DNA of 35,465 nt from an uncultured Rhodospirillales bacterium (GTDB lineage Bacteria > Pseudomonadota > Alphaproteobacteria > CAAGCB01 > CAG-977): NCBI GenBank assembly GCA_902777205.1, contig CACYSU010000019.1, positions 1 to 35,465 of the forward strand, read 5' to 3'. The notes under the pieces were generated by a model. That model saw only the letters and a list, made by a program, of their open reading frames with translations, was not told the origin of the DNA and did no database searches. Both the position numbers and the translations under genes were made by a program. Positions 30,168-35,465 of this stretch are shown piece by piece. Position 1 is the stretch's first letter; each line of letters begins with the position of its first letter.

Positions 30168-31577
30168 ATGTACGATCCCAAATCGTTAAAGGCGGAAGAG
30201 TTCATCAACCACGACGAAATTCTGGCGACGCTGGACTACGCCGAAAAAAACAAGCACAACGCGGAGCTGATCGACCAAATCATCGCAAAGGCGAAATTGT
30301 GGAAAGGCCTGACCCACCGCGAGGCGTCCGTTTTGCTGGCCTGCGACCTGCCCGACCGGAACGATCAAATTTTCAAATTGGCGGAACAGCTGAAAAAGGA
30401 TTTTTACGGCAACCGCATCGTTTTGTTCGCGCCGCTCTACCTGTCGAATTATTGCGTGAACGGGTGCGTGTACTGCCCCTATCACGTTAAAAACAAGCAC
30501 ATTCCCCGCAAAAAGCTGACGCAGGAGCAGATCAAGGCCGAAGTCATCGCTTTGCAGGACATGGGGCACAAGCGGCTGGCACTGGAAGCGGGCGAAGACC
30601 CCGTCAACAACCCGATCGAATACATCCTTGAAAGCATCAAGACCATTTATTCGATCAAACACAAAAACGGCGCGATCCGCCGCGTCAACGTCAACATCGC
30701 CGCGACGACGGTTGAAAATTACAAAAAGCTGCACGACGCGGGCATCGGCACCTACATCCTGTTTCAGGAAACCTATAACAGGGAATCCTATGAAAAGCTG
30801 CATCCGACGGGACCCAAGCACAATTACGCCTATCACACCGAAGCGATGGATCGCGCGATGCAGGGCGGAATCGACGACGTGGGGCTGGGCGTGCTGTACG
30901 GGTTGGAAAACTACGCCTACGAATTCGCCGGCCTGCTGATGCACGCCGAACATCTGGAAGCCGTCCACGGCGTCGGGCCGCACACGATTTCCGTGCCGCG
31001 CATCTGTCCCGCGGACGACATCGACCCCGCGTCGTTCAAAGACGCCCTGCCGGACGACATTTTCGCTAAAATCATCGCCTGCATCCGCGTTTCGACGCCC
31101 TATACGGGCATGATCATTTCCACCCGCGAAAGCCAGCGGATGCGCGAACGCGCCCTGCATCTGGGCATTTCGCAGATCAGCGGCGCGTCGTCCACGTCGG
31201 TCGGCGGATACGTCGTGCGCGAAACGGAAACGGCGCAATTCGACCGCGCCGACACCCGCACGCTGGACGAAGTGATCAAATGGCTGATGGACATGGGATA
31301 CATCCCCAGTTTCTGCACCGCGTGCTATCGCGCCGGACGCACGGGCGACCGGTTTATGGATCTGTGCAAATCGAAACAGATTCTGAACTGCTGCCACCCG
31401 AACGCGCTGATGACGCTGAAAGAATATCTGGAGGATTACGCGTCCCCCGAAACGAAAGCGGTCGGATACGACCTGATCCGCCGCGAATTGGGCAACATCA
31501 CGAACCCGAAAGTCCGCGAAGTTTGCGAAGATCATCTGGAACACATCGCCGCGGGCGAACGCGATTTCAGGTTCTGA
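30168..31577 (+). CDS. hydG: HydG, radical-SAM tyrosine lyase for [FeFe]-hydrogenase H-cluster assembly
   Basis: 469 aa. HydG cleaves tyrosine to p-cresol, CO and CN and builds the Fe(CO)2(CN) synthon for the hydrogenase active site. The radical-SAM motif is CVNGCVYC (Cys96, Cys100, Cys103). The auxiliary C-terminal cluster CX2CX22C is intact (CTACYRAGRTGD, second Cys of NCC). The long LEAGEDPVNNP, YETYxRESYEKLHPTGPK-type and STRESQRMRERALHLGISQI regions are family hallmarks. ATG 30168 has AAAGGAGA upstream and aligns with known HydG starts; an earlier in-frame ATG is rejected. hydE, hydF and a hydrogenase are not in this window. A terminator follows at once. Confidence 0.96.
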   Translation: MYDPKSLKAEEFINHDEILATLDYAEKNKHNAELIDQIIAKAKLWKGLTHREASVLLACDLPDRNDQIFKLAEQLKKDFYGNRIVLFAPLYLSNYCVNGCVYCPYHVKNKHIPRKKLTQEQIKAEVIALQDMGHKRLALEAGEDPVNNPIEYILESIKTIYSIKHKNGAIRRVNVNIAATTVENYKKLHDAGIGTYILFQETYNRESYEKLHPTGPKHNYAYHTEAMDRAMQGGIDDVGLGVLYGLENYAYEFAGLLMHAEHLEAVHGVGPHTISVPRICPADDIDPASFKDALPDDIFAKIIACIRVSTPYTGMIISTRESQRMRERALHLGISQISGASSTSVGGYVVRETETAQFDRADTRTLDEVIKWLMDMGYIPSFCTACYRAGRTGDRFMDLCKSKQILNCCHPNALMTLKEYLEDYASPETKAVGYDLIRRELGNITNPKVREVCEDHLEHIAAGERDFRF

Positions 31578-31593
31578 TTCCGACACCAAACAA

Positions 31594-31622
31594 AAAAAGC
31601 CTTTCACGACGAAAGGCTTTTT
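31594..31622 (+). terminator. Intrinsic terminator of hydG
   Basis: AAAAAGCCTTTC (31594-31605) and GAAAGGCTTTTT (31611-31622) pair perfectly around ACGAC, 17 bp after the hydG stop, ending in a T run. The left end of an IS200/IS605-type element starts within a few bases of the T run. Confidence 0.88.
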
Positions 31623-31633
31623 GTATTTCCGAA

Positions 31634-31656
31634 AACCCCGTGCCAGGCGCGGGGTT
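31634..31656 (+). repeat. Left-end hairpin of the IS200/IS605-type relic
   Basis: AACCCCG (31634-31640) and CGGGGTT (31650-31656) pair around TGCCAGGCG. The copy at 35384-35406 has a compensating base-pair change (AACCACG/CGTGGTT), showing that the fold, not the sequence, has been kept. Confidence 0.75.
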
Positions 31657-31753
31657 CTAAAAAGCTTACAGCTATGCACAGGGAAAGCACTCCTTTGATA
31701 CAATAGGCGCCGGTCTGGTGAACCGCGTCTGTTGATGTCAAAGGAGTAATCGA

Positions 31754-31873
31754 ATGAATGAAGTGCATATATTATCACACACGACGTGGAACTGCAAATA
31801 CCACTTGGTGTTTGCGCCGAAATACCGCCGAATCCGCTCTTTATCACAATGCCCTTACCACGATAGCGGTTAA
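31754..31873 (+). pseudogene. tnpA: Truncated tnpA, IS200/IS605 Y1 transposase
   Basis: The reading frame starts at ATG 31754 after a good AAAGGAG. Its first 26 codons encode LSHTTWNCKYHLVFAPKYRR, preceded by NEVHI, which is the canonical N-terminus of IS200-type TnpA. After KYRR the sequence loses similarity and stops at TAA 31871-31873. Intact proteins have about 140-150 residues, including the HUH motif and catalytic Tyr, all missing here. It is a deletion remnant and cannot transpose by itself. Confidence 0.82.
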
Positions 31874-31898
31874 TTTCTGTTTCGCCCGCGCGGCAACA

Positions 31899-31954
31899 CC
31901 GCACATTAAAAAAGCACCCTTACGGGTGCTTTTAATGGCGGAGAGAAAGGGATT
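31899..31954. repeat. Copy 1 of a 56-bp direct repeat: tRNA-Ser terminator plus 3' end of tRNA-Ser
   Basis: It matches 32063-32118 at 55 of 56 positions (only the loop base A/G at 31922 differs). It contains the terminator hairpin and the last 22 bp of the tRNA-Ser gene (acceptor 3' strand and part of the T arm). The rest of the tRNA is missing in this copy. It looks like a decayed integration or recombination scar at the tRNA 3' end. Confidence 0.85.
31910..31933 (-). terminator. Duplicated, orphan copy of the tRNA-Ser terminator
   Basis: AAAAGCACCC (31910-31919) pairs with GGGTGCTTTT (31924-31933) around TTAC. It is identical to the functional hairpin at 32074-32097 except for one loop base, and stands behind a tRNA fragment only. 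Confidence 0.75.
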
Positions 31955-32062
31955 GCGGACGTACCGTCCGCCGGTCAAGCCGGCCGCTCGGCACTGTCGT
32001 GCCTGCGCGTCGTTCGCTGTCGCTCACCGAACCCATTATCAAGGGGTCTTCTCCACTTTCAC
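31955..32062. other. 108-bp non-coding spacer between the direct repeats, rich in short inverted repeats
   Basis: No gene seen. The spacer opens with a perfect palindrome GCGGACG-TAC-CGTCCGC and continues with GC-rich small dyads (GGTCAAGCCGGCC, GGCACTGTCGTGCC). With the IS relic and the tRNA this makes the 31578-32349 interval free of intact protein genes. It may be left over from an excised element. Confidence 0.5.
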
Positions 32063-32118
32063 CCGCACATTAAAAAAGCACCCTTGCGGGTGCTTTTAAT
32101 GGCGGAGAGAAAGGGATT
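32063..32118. repeat. Copy 2 of the 56-bp direct repeat, overlapping the intact tRNA-Ser 3' end
   Basis: Same sequence as 31899-31954 with one mismatch. This copy belongs to the intact tRNA-Ser gene and its terminator. Confidence 0.85.
32074..32097 (-). terminator. Intrinsic terminator of tRNA-Ser
   Basis: AAAAGCACCC (32074-32083) and GGGTGCTTTT (32088-32097) form a 10-bp stem with a TTGC loop; on the minus strand a run of six T follows. It starts three bases after the encoded CCA. Confidence 0.88.
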
Positions 32119-32191
32119 CGAACCCTTGATAGGCTTTGACACCTATACTTGATTTCCAATCAAGCTCCTTCGGCCTCTCGGACATCTCTCC
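32100..32191 (-). tRNA. tRNA-Ser (anticodon GGA)
   Basis: A class II tRNA of 92 nt including encoded CCA. The acceptor stem GGAGAGA pairs with TCTCTCC, followed by discriminator G and CCA. The anticodon arm is CTTGA-TTGGAAA-TCAAG, giving anticodon GGA (reads UCC and UCU). A long variable arm (TATAGGTGTCAAAGCCTAT) and a GGTTCGAATCC T arm confirm serine. It has its own promoter and terminator. Confidence 0.96.
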
Positions 32192-32205
32192 ATCGGATAG
32201 GGGTA

Positions 32206-32234
32206 GGAATACCCCATTCCCTTTCAAAAAACAA
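32206..32234 (-). promoter_or_regulatory. Sigma70-like promoter of tRNA-Ser
   Basis: Minus-strand TTGTTT (32229-32234), 17-bp spacer, TATTCC (32206-32211), 14 bp before the first base of the tRNA. Confidence 0.5.
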
Positions 32235-32349
32235 CATCTTTTTTGATTTTTTTGCGCCGAACGTCACTTTTCCCTTGTATTTTTAATCATTTTTAAAAAT
32301 ATTCATCCCAACCTTGATGCACAGGAAAGATTTAAACAAAAGGTTCAAT

Positions 32350-32631
32350 ATGTTTTTCGGACGTCTTTTCGGTTGGCTTTTTCTCTTACTCGCCGTTTTC
32401 ACCGCGTCGGCGGAGGCCGTCGCCGCGTTGGGCGCGGGCGAACACGTCGGATTGGCCACGTCGGACGTTTTGACCATCATCACGGGATTGTCCGTCGAAC
32501 CCGACGGTTCTTTCATCGAACGCCTGCTGCGCGGGCCGGCGTGGCTCAGCATCGGCGTGACGGGACTGGCGCTGATTTTCCTCTGCCGTAAAAAGAAGTA
32601 CAAAACCGCCTTTTCACCCAAGGGCGAATAA
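32350..32631 (+). CDS. Small two-helix membrane protein of unknown function
   Basis: 93 aa. The first hydrophobic helix or signal anchor is MFFGRLFGWLFLLLAVFTAS. A short loop with LTIITGLSVEPDGSFIERLL follows, then a second helix (PAWLSIGVTGLALIFLC) and the basic end RKKKYK. Similar small proteins (GWLFLL..., then RLPAW...G..LLL..RRRR) are common in alphaproteobacteria, without known function. ATG 32350 with AAAAGG upstream is preferred; an in-frame ATG at 32317 lacks a ribosome site and would put polar residues before the helix. It converges on lepA with 9 bp between stops. Confidence 0.7.
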   Translation: MFFGRLFGWLFLLLAVFTASAEAVAALGAGEHVGLATSDVLTIITGLSVEPDGSFIERLLRGPAWLSIGVTGLALIFLCRKKKYKTAFSPKGE

Positions 32632-32640
32632 AAACGCGTC

Positions 32641-34443
32641 TTATTCGTCCCCGATGCGCAAAGCGGAAATGAACGCCGATTGCGGAATTTCGACCTTGCC
32701 GAACTGGCGCATCCGCTTTTTACCCTCTTTCTGCTTTTCCAGCAACTTGCGTTTGCGGGTGATGTCGCCGCCGTAACATTTCGATGTCACGTCCTTGCGA
32801 AACGCCGCGATGTCCTCGCGCGCGATGATTTTGCCGCCGATCGCCGCCTGAATGGGGATTTTGAACTGGTGACGGGGGATCAGGACTTTCAGCCGTTCGC
32901 AAATCTGCCGTCCGCGGCGTTCCGAATCCGACCGGTGCGCCAAAAACGACAGCGCGTCCACCGTTTCCCCGTTGACCAGAATGGTGACTTTGACCAAATC
33001 GCCGACGCGGTATTCCTCGACTTCGTAATCGAAACTGGCGTAGCCGCTGGTGATGGATTTCAACCGGTCCTAAAAATCGAACACGATTTCGTTCAACGGC
33101 AAATCGTACACCAGCATCGCGCGGTTGCCGACATAGGTCAGGTCTTTCTGCACGCCGCGGCGTTCGGTGCAAAGCTGAATCACTGACCCCAGATACGTGT
33201 CGGGAACAAGGATCGTCGCCTTGACCCACGGCTCTTCGATCGAAGCGATGCTCGTCACATCGGGGAAATCGGCCGGATTGTGCAGCTCGACCGTTTCGCC
33301 GTTCGTCATGTGCATTTTATAGCTGACGCTGGGCGCGGTCGTGATCAGATCCAGATTGAACTCGCGCTCCAACCGCTCTTCGATGATTTCCATGTGCAGC
33401 AACCCCAAAAAGCCGCAGCGGAACCCTTGCCCCAGCGCGGCGGATTTTTCGGGCGTGTAATCAAAGCTGGCGTCGTTCAGCTGCAATTTCGCCAAAGCGT
33501 CGCGCAAGCTTTCGTAATAGCTGGTGTCCAGCGGAAACATCGAACAGAAAACGACGGGGACACTGGGCTTGAACCCCGGCAAAGGCTCGGCCGCGGGACG
33601 GCGGTCATCCGTGATCGTGTCGCCGACCTTGGTATCGCCGACGGTTTTGATTCCCGCCGTGATGAAGCCCAGCTCGCCCGCTGTCAACTCCGGAACATCC
33701 TTCATTTTTGGGGTGAAGATGCCGACGCGTTCGACTTCGTGCGTCGTGCCGTGCGCCATCATGCGGATCTTCATGCCTTTTTTCAAAACGCCGTCTTTTA
33801 CGCGCACTAAAATGATGACGCCCAGATACGGATCGTACCACGAATCGACCAGCATAGCCTTCAACGGCGCGTCAATATCGCCCTGCGGCGGCGGCAGCTC
33901 GTTCACGATGCTTTCCAAAACGTCGTCGATGCCGACACCCGTTTTGGCCGAAGTTTCAACCGCGTTCGACGTGTCGATGCCGATCACGTCCTCGATCTGC
34001 GCCTTGACCTGTTCGGGATGCGCGGCGGGCAGGTCGATTTTGTTGATGACCGTCACCAATTCGTGATTGGCATCCAAAGCCTTATATACGTTCGCCAAAG
34101 TTTGCGCTTCGACGCCCTGCGACGCGTCCACGACCAGCAGCGACCCTTCGCACGCGGCCAAAGAACGGCTGACTTCATAGGTAAAGTCAACGTGCCCCGG
34201 CGTGTCGATCAGGTTCAGCTGGTATTCCTGCCCGTTTTTGGCTTTGTAATTCAGACGGACGGTCTGCGCTTTGATCGTGATGCCGCGTTCGCGTTCCAAA
34301 TCCATGGAATCCAACACCTGATCGTGCATTTCGCGTTCGGTCAAACCGCCGCACCGCTGGATCAACCGGTCGGCCAGCGTCGATTTGCCGTGGTCGATGT
34401 GCGCCACGATGGAAAAATTGCGAATATGGGATAAGTCCGTCAT
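32641..34443 (-). pseudogene. lepA: lepA (elongation factor 4) interrupted by an in-frame amber codon
   Basis: EF4/LepA is a ribosome-associated GTPase that helps initiation and back-translocation. The reading frame from ATG 34443 covers all domains: HIDHGKST (G1), GITIKAQ (G2), DTPGHVDF (G3), NKID (G4), SAKTG (G5), then [20 protein letters not shown]. The C-terminal LepA domain includes [11 protein letters not shown] and [20 protein letters not shown]. Total length is 600 codons, as in E. coli (599 aa), with no frameshift. Codon 458 (33072-33070) is TAG where E. coli has the second Phe in LDFFDRLKS. As read, this yields a 457-aa protein lacking the C-terminal domain. A single base change from TAC or TAT would explain it. 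Real mutation, readthrough and sequence error are all possible. Confidence 0.9.
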
Positions 34444-34583
34444 TTCAGAAACCTCTGTCAGCCTGCAACAGGCATAAGATATATAAACCGCGGCGTCAGG
34501 ACAACAAAATCTTTTTTCCCCTCTTCCTTTTTGCGCCGGCCTTATGCTATCCTGTTCAAAATAATACAAAAAGGACAAATTTT

Positions 34584-35204
34584 ATGGGTAATTTTTTCTC
34601 TCTTTTCATTCCGATGTTCACGATGCTTTTCGTCGTTTTGGACCCGATCGGGAATATGCCGCTGTTTCTGGCGCTGACCAACAGCCCGCGCGAAGGATAC
34701 CGCGAACAGGTCGCCAAACGCGCGTGCCTTGTCGGCTTTTTCATTTTGGTCGTTTTCGCTTTCATCGGTGAAAAATTCCTGAACGCGATGGGCATTTCGC
34801 TGCCGGCGTTCCGGATCGCGGGCGGCATTTTGCTGTTCATCGTCGGCCTGCAAATGGTCTTCGGCGAAGAAAACAAAGAAGAAGCCAGCGAAGACAAACC
34901 CGAAGGCACAAACGACGTCGCCATTTTCCCGCTGGCCGTGCCGCTGATCGCCGGCCCCGGAACGATCGCGTCCATCGTCCTGCTGATGAGCTCGCACCAC
35001 GGCGACGTCACCAGCCAAATGATGATCATCTTCACGCTCGCCGTCGTCCTGCTGGCGAATTACGGCCTGTTCCGCATCGCCGCGTGGCTGTCCAGAATCG
35101 TGGGCGAAACGGTCAACACCGTCATTTCCAAAATCTTCGGCATCGTGCTGTCCGCCCTGTCCGCCCAATTCATCATTGACGGCATCAACTCGCTGATTGA
35201 ATAA
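34584..35204 (+). CDS. marC: MarC-family integral membrane protein
   Basis: 206 aa with six predicted membrane helices, the standard MarC/UPF0056 size. The family motifs are clear: FVVLDPIGNMPLFLALT near the start, FRIAGGILLFIVGLQMVFG in the middle, IFPLAVPLIAGPGTIASIVL in the fourth helix, and SKIFGIVLSALSAQFIIDGI at the end. A charged cytoplasmic loop (EENKEEASEDKPEG) separates the halves. Related archaeal proteins were described as amino-acid transporters, but bacterial MarC function is unsettled and it does not cause multidrug resistance itself. AAAAGGA precedes ATG 34584. It diverges from lepA. Confidence 0.93.
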   Translation: MGNFFSLFIPMFTMLFVVLDPIGNMPLFLALTNSPREGYREQVAKRACLVGFFILVVFAFIGEKFLNAMGISLPAFRIAGGILLFIVGLQMVFGEENKEEASEDKPEGTNDVAIFPLAVPLIAGPGTIASIVLLMSSHHGDVTSQMMIIFTLAVVLLANYGLFRIAAWLSRIVGETVNTVISKIFGIVLSALSAQFIIDGINSLIE

Positions 35205-35222
35205 AAAAACGAAAAAAAACAC

Positions 35223-35251
35223 TTGCCAATCCCGCCGGAAAGGGGTATATA
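35223..35251 (+). promoter_or_regulatory. Sigma70-like promoter of tRNA-Gln
   Basis: TTGCCA (35223-35228), 17-bp spacer, TATATA (35246-35251), 14 bp before the first base of the tRNA. Confidence 0.68.
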
Positions 35252-35265
35252 GTTCGTACATTCGT

Positions 35266-35339
35266 TGGGAAATAGTTTAATGGTAGAACAGCGGACTCTG
35301 ACTCCGTTAGTCTTGGTTCGAGTCCAGGTTTCCCAGCCA
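35266..35339 (+). tRNA. tRNA-Gln (anticodon CTG)
   Basis: 74 nt including encoded CCA. The acceptor TGGGAAA pairs with TTTCCCA, with discriminator G. The U1-A72 pair is typical of bacterial tRNA-Gln. The anticodon arm GCGGA-CTCTGAC-TCCGT gives CTG, reading CAG. D-arm GTTTAATGGTAGAAC and T-arm GGTTCGAGTCC are normal. Confidence 0.95.
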
Positions 35340-35343
35340 CTTC

Positions 35344-35370
35344 AAAAGCCGTTGAAAATCAACGGCTTTT
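35344..35370 (+). terminator. Intrinsic terminator of tRNA-Gln
   Basis: AAAAGCCGTTGA (35344-35355) and TCAACGGCTTTT (35359-35370) pair perfectly around AAA and end in a T run, 4 bp after the CCA. The left end of an IS200/IS605-type element starts immediately behind it. Confidence 0.9.
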
Positions 35371-35371
35371 T

Positions 35372-35465
35372 TGTATCCCCGAAAACCACGTGCTAGGCGC
35401 GTGGTTCCGGAAAGCTTACAGCTATGCGTAAAAAAACTCCTTAGTTACAATCGAACTGCGGTCTG
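35372..35465 (+). mobile_element. Left end of a second IS200/IS605-type element (runs out of the window)
   Basis: The hairpin AACCACG (35384-35390) / CGTGGTT (35400-35406) around TGCTAGGCG is followed by AAAGCTTACAGCTATGC, as at the relic at 31623. Both end in a similar leader (ACTCCTT..., CGGTCTG). This copy may be intact beyond the edge; its transposase would start roughly 40 bp outside if the spacing is the same as in the relic. Confidence 0.75.

Larger units (their letters stand above)
31623..31873 (+). mobile_element. IS200/IS605-type element relic (left end plus transposase start)
   Basis: The left-end subterminal hairpin (31634-31656) and the motif AAAGCTTACAGCTATGC just after it match the IS200 left end and recur at the right edge of the window (35384-35427). 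About 100 bp of leader precedes a truncated tnpA. The element is degenerate: only its 5' part is recognisable and the right end cannot be placed. The left boundary lies within 31623-31631. Confidence 0.75.

Noticed and set aside
31758-32099. An open frame of 113 codons running through the IS relic and the tRNA-Ser repeat
   Set aside because: It is a different frame from the transposase remnant, crosses two terminator hairpins and the direct repeats, and has no protein-like composition.
32612-32650. Terminator hairpin between the small membrane protein and lepA
   Set aside because: GGGCGAATAA and TTATTCGTCCC can pair imperfectly, but there is no T run on either side and the pairing mostly involves the two stop regions. 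Not called.
32641-33063. A separate gene encoding the C-terminal LepA piece, starting at TTG 33063
   Set aside because: It is in the same frame as the upstream part, two codons after the TAG, and aligns seamlessly with the LepA C-terminus. There is no ribosome site. It is best treated as the 3' part of one interrupted gene.
33070-33072. General reassignment of TAG as a sense codon
   Set aside because: TAG ends addB (7264-7266) and the first DHH gene (20014-20016) exactly where those proteins should end, so TAG acts as a stop in this genome.
1-35465. CRISPR array, prophage or restriction-modification system
   Set aside because: No regularly spaced repeats, phage structural genes or methylase motifs were seen on either strand. 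The only mobile-element traces are the two IS200/IS605-type ends and the tRNA-Ser duplication.

Overview
The window looks like chromosomal DNA of an anaerobic or fermentative alphaproteobacterium, possibly one of the uncultured host-associated lineages. Three things point that way. The block DivL-like PAS protein / tsaE / aminoglycoside-phosphotransferase-like kinase / MurU-like nucleotidyltransferase / addB / addA / trxA is a gene order I recall from alphaproteobacteria. The double-strand-break repair enzyme is AddAB, not RecBCD. And HydG, the [FeFe]-hydrogenase maturase, sits with a TM1266-type regulator near a D-lactate dehydrogenase and an alanine-forming aminotransferase. Taxonomy is inference; no rRNA gene is present.

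Layout. 1-3.4 kb: a truncated MacA-like efflux adaptor and a PfkB-family kinase on the minus strand, diverging from a plus-strand run of an EI24/CysZ-like membrane protein, a small lipoprotein and a PAP2 phosphatase. 3.4-16.7 kb: a long minus-strand block of trxA, addA, addB, a MurU/AmgK-like pair for cell-wall sugar recycling, tsaE, a membrane protein with a degenerate staphylococcal-nuclease fold, an extremely basic protein, and a three-PAS DivL-like protein that has lost both the phosphoacceptor histidine and the ATP-lid motifs. 16.7-19 kb: two tandem paralogues carrying a colicin-like HNH nuclease core, then a lipoprotein. 19-21 kb: two tandem DHH/DHHA1 phosphoesterases. 21-25 kb: a cyclophilin-like-fold protein, a two-gene unit (helical protein and Cys-containing membrane protein) divergent from a regulator with two ArsR-type domains, a coiled-coil membrane protein with a CPYC motif, and a CatB-like acetyltransferase. 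25-31.6 kb: D-2-hydroxyacid dehydrogenase, AlaA, a large FAD-dependent dehydrogenase, MscL, the TM1266 regulator and HydG. 31.6-35.5 kb: an IS200/IS605 relic, tRNA-Ser(GGA) with a duplicated 3' end, a small membrane protein, lepA interrupted by an in-frame amber codon, marC, tRNA-Gln(CTG), and the left end of a second IS200/IS605 element running out of the window.

How the genes work together. AddA and AddB form one helicase-nuclease and are translationally coupled. The AmgK/MurU-like pair would convert recycled MurNAc to UDP-MurNAc. LdhA, AlaA and HydG/TM1266 outline disposal of pyruvate and electrons under anoxia (lactate, alanine, H2), although no hydrogenase structural gene, hydE or hydF lies here. 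The least explained parts are the HNH pair, the double-ArsR locus with a promoter-overlapping palindrome, the pseudokinase, the broken lepA, and the accessory patch around tRNA-Ser.
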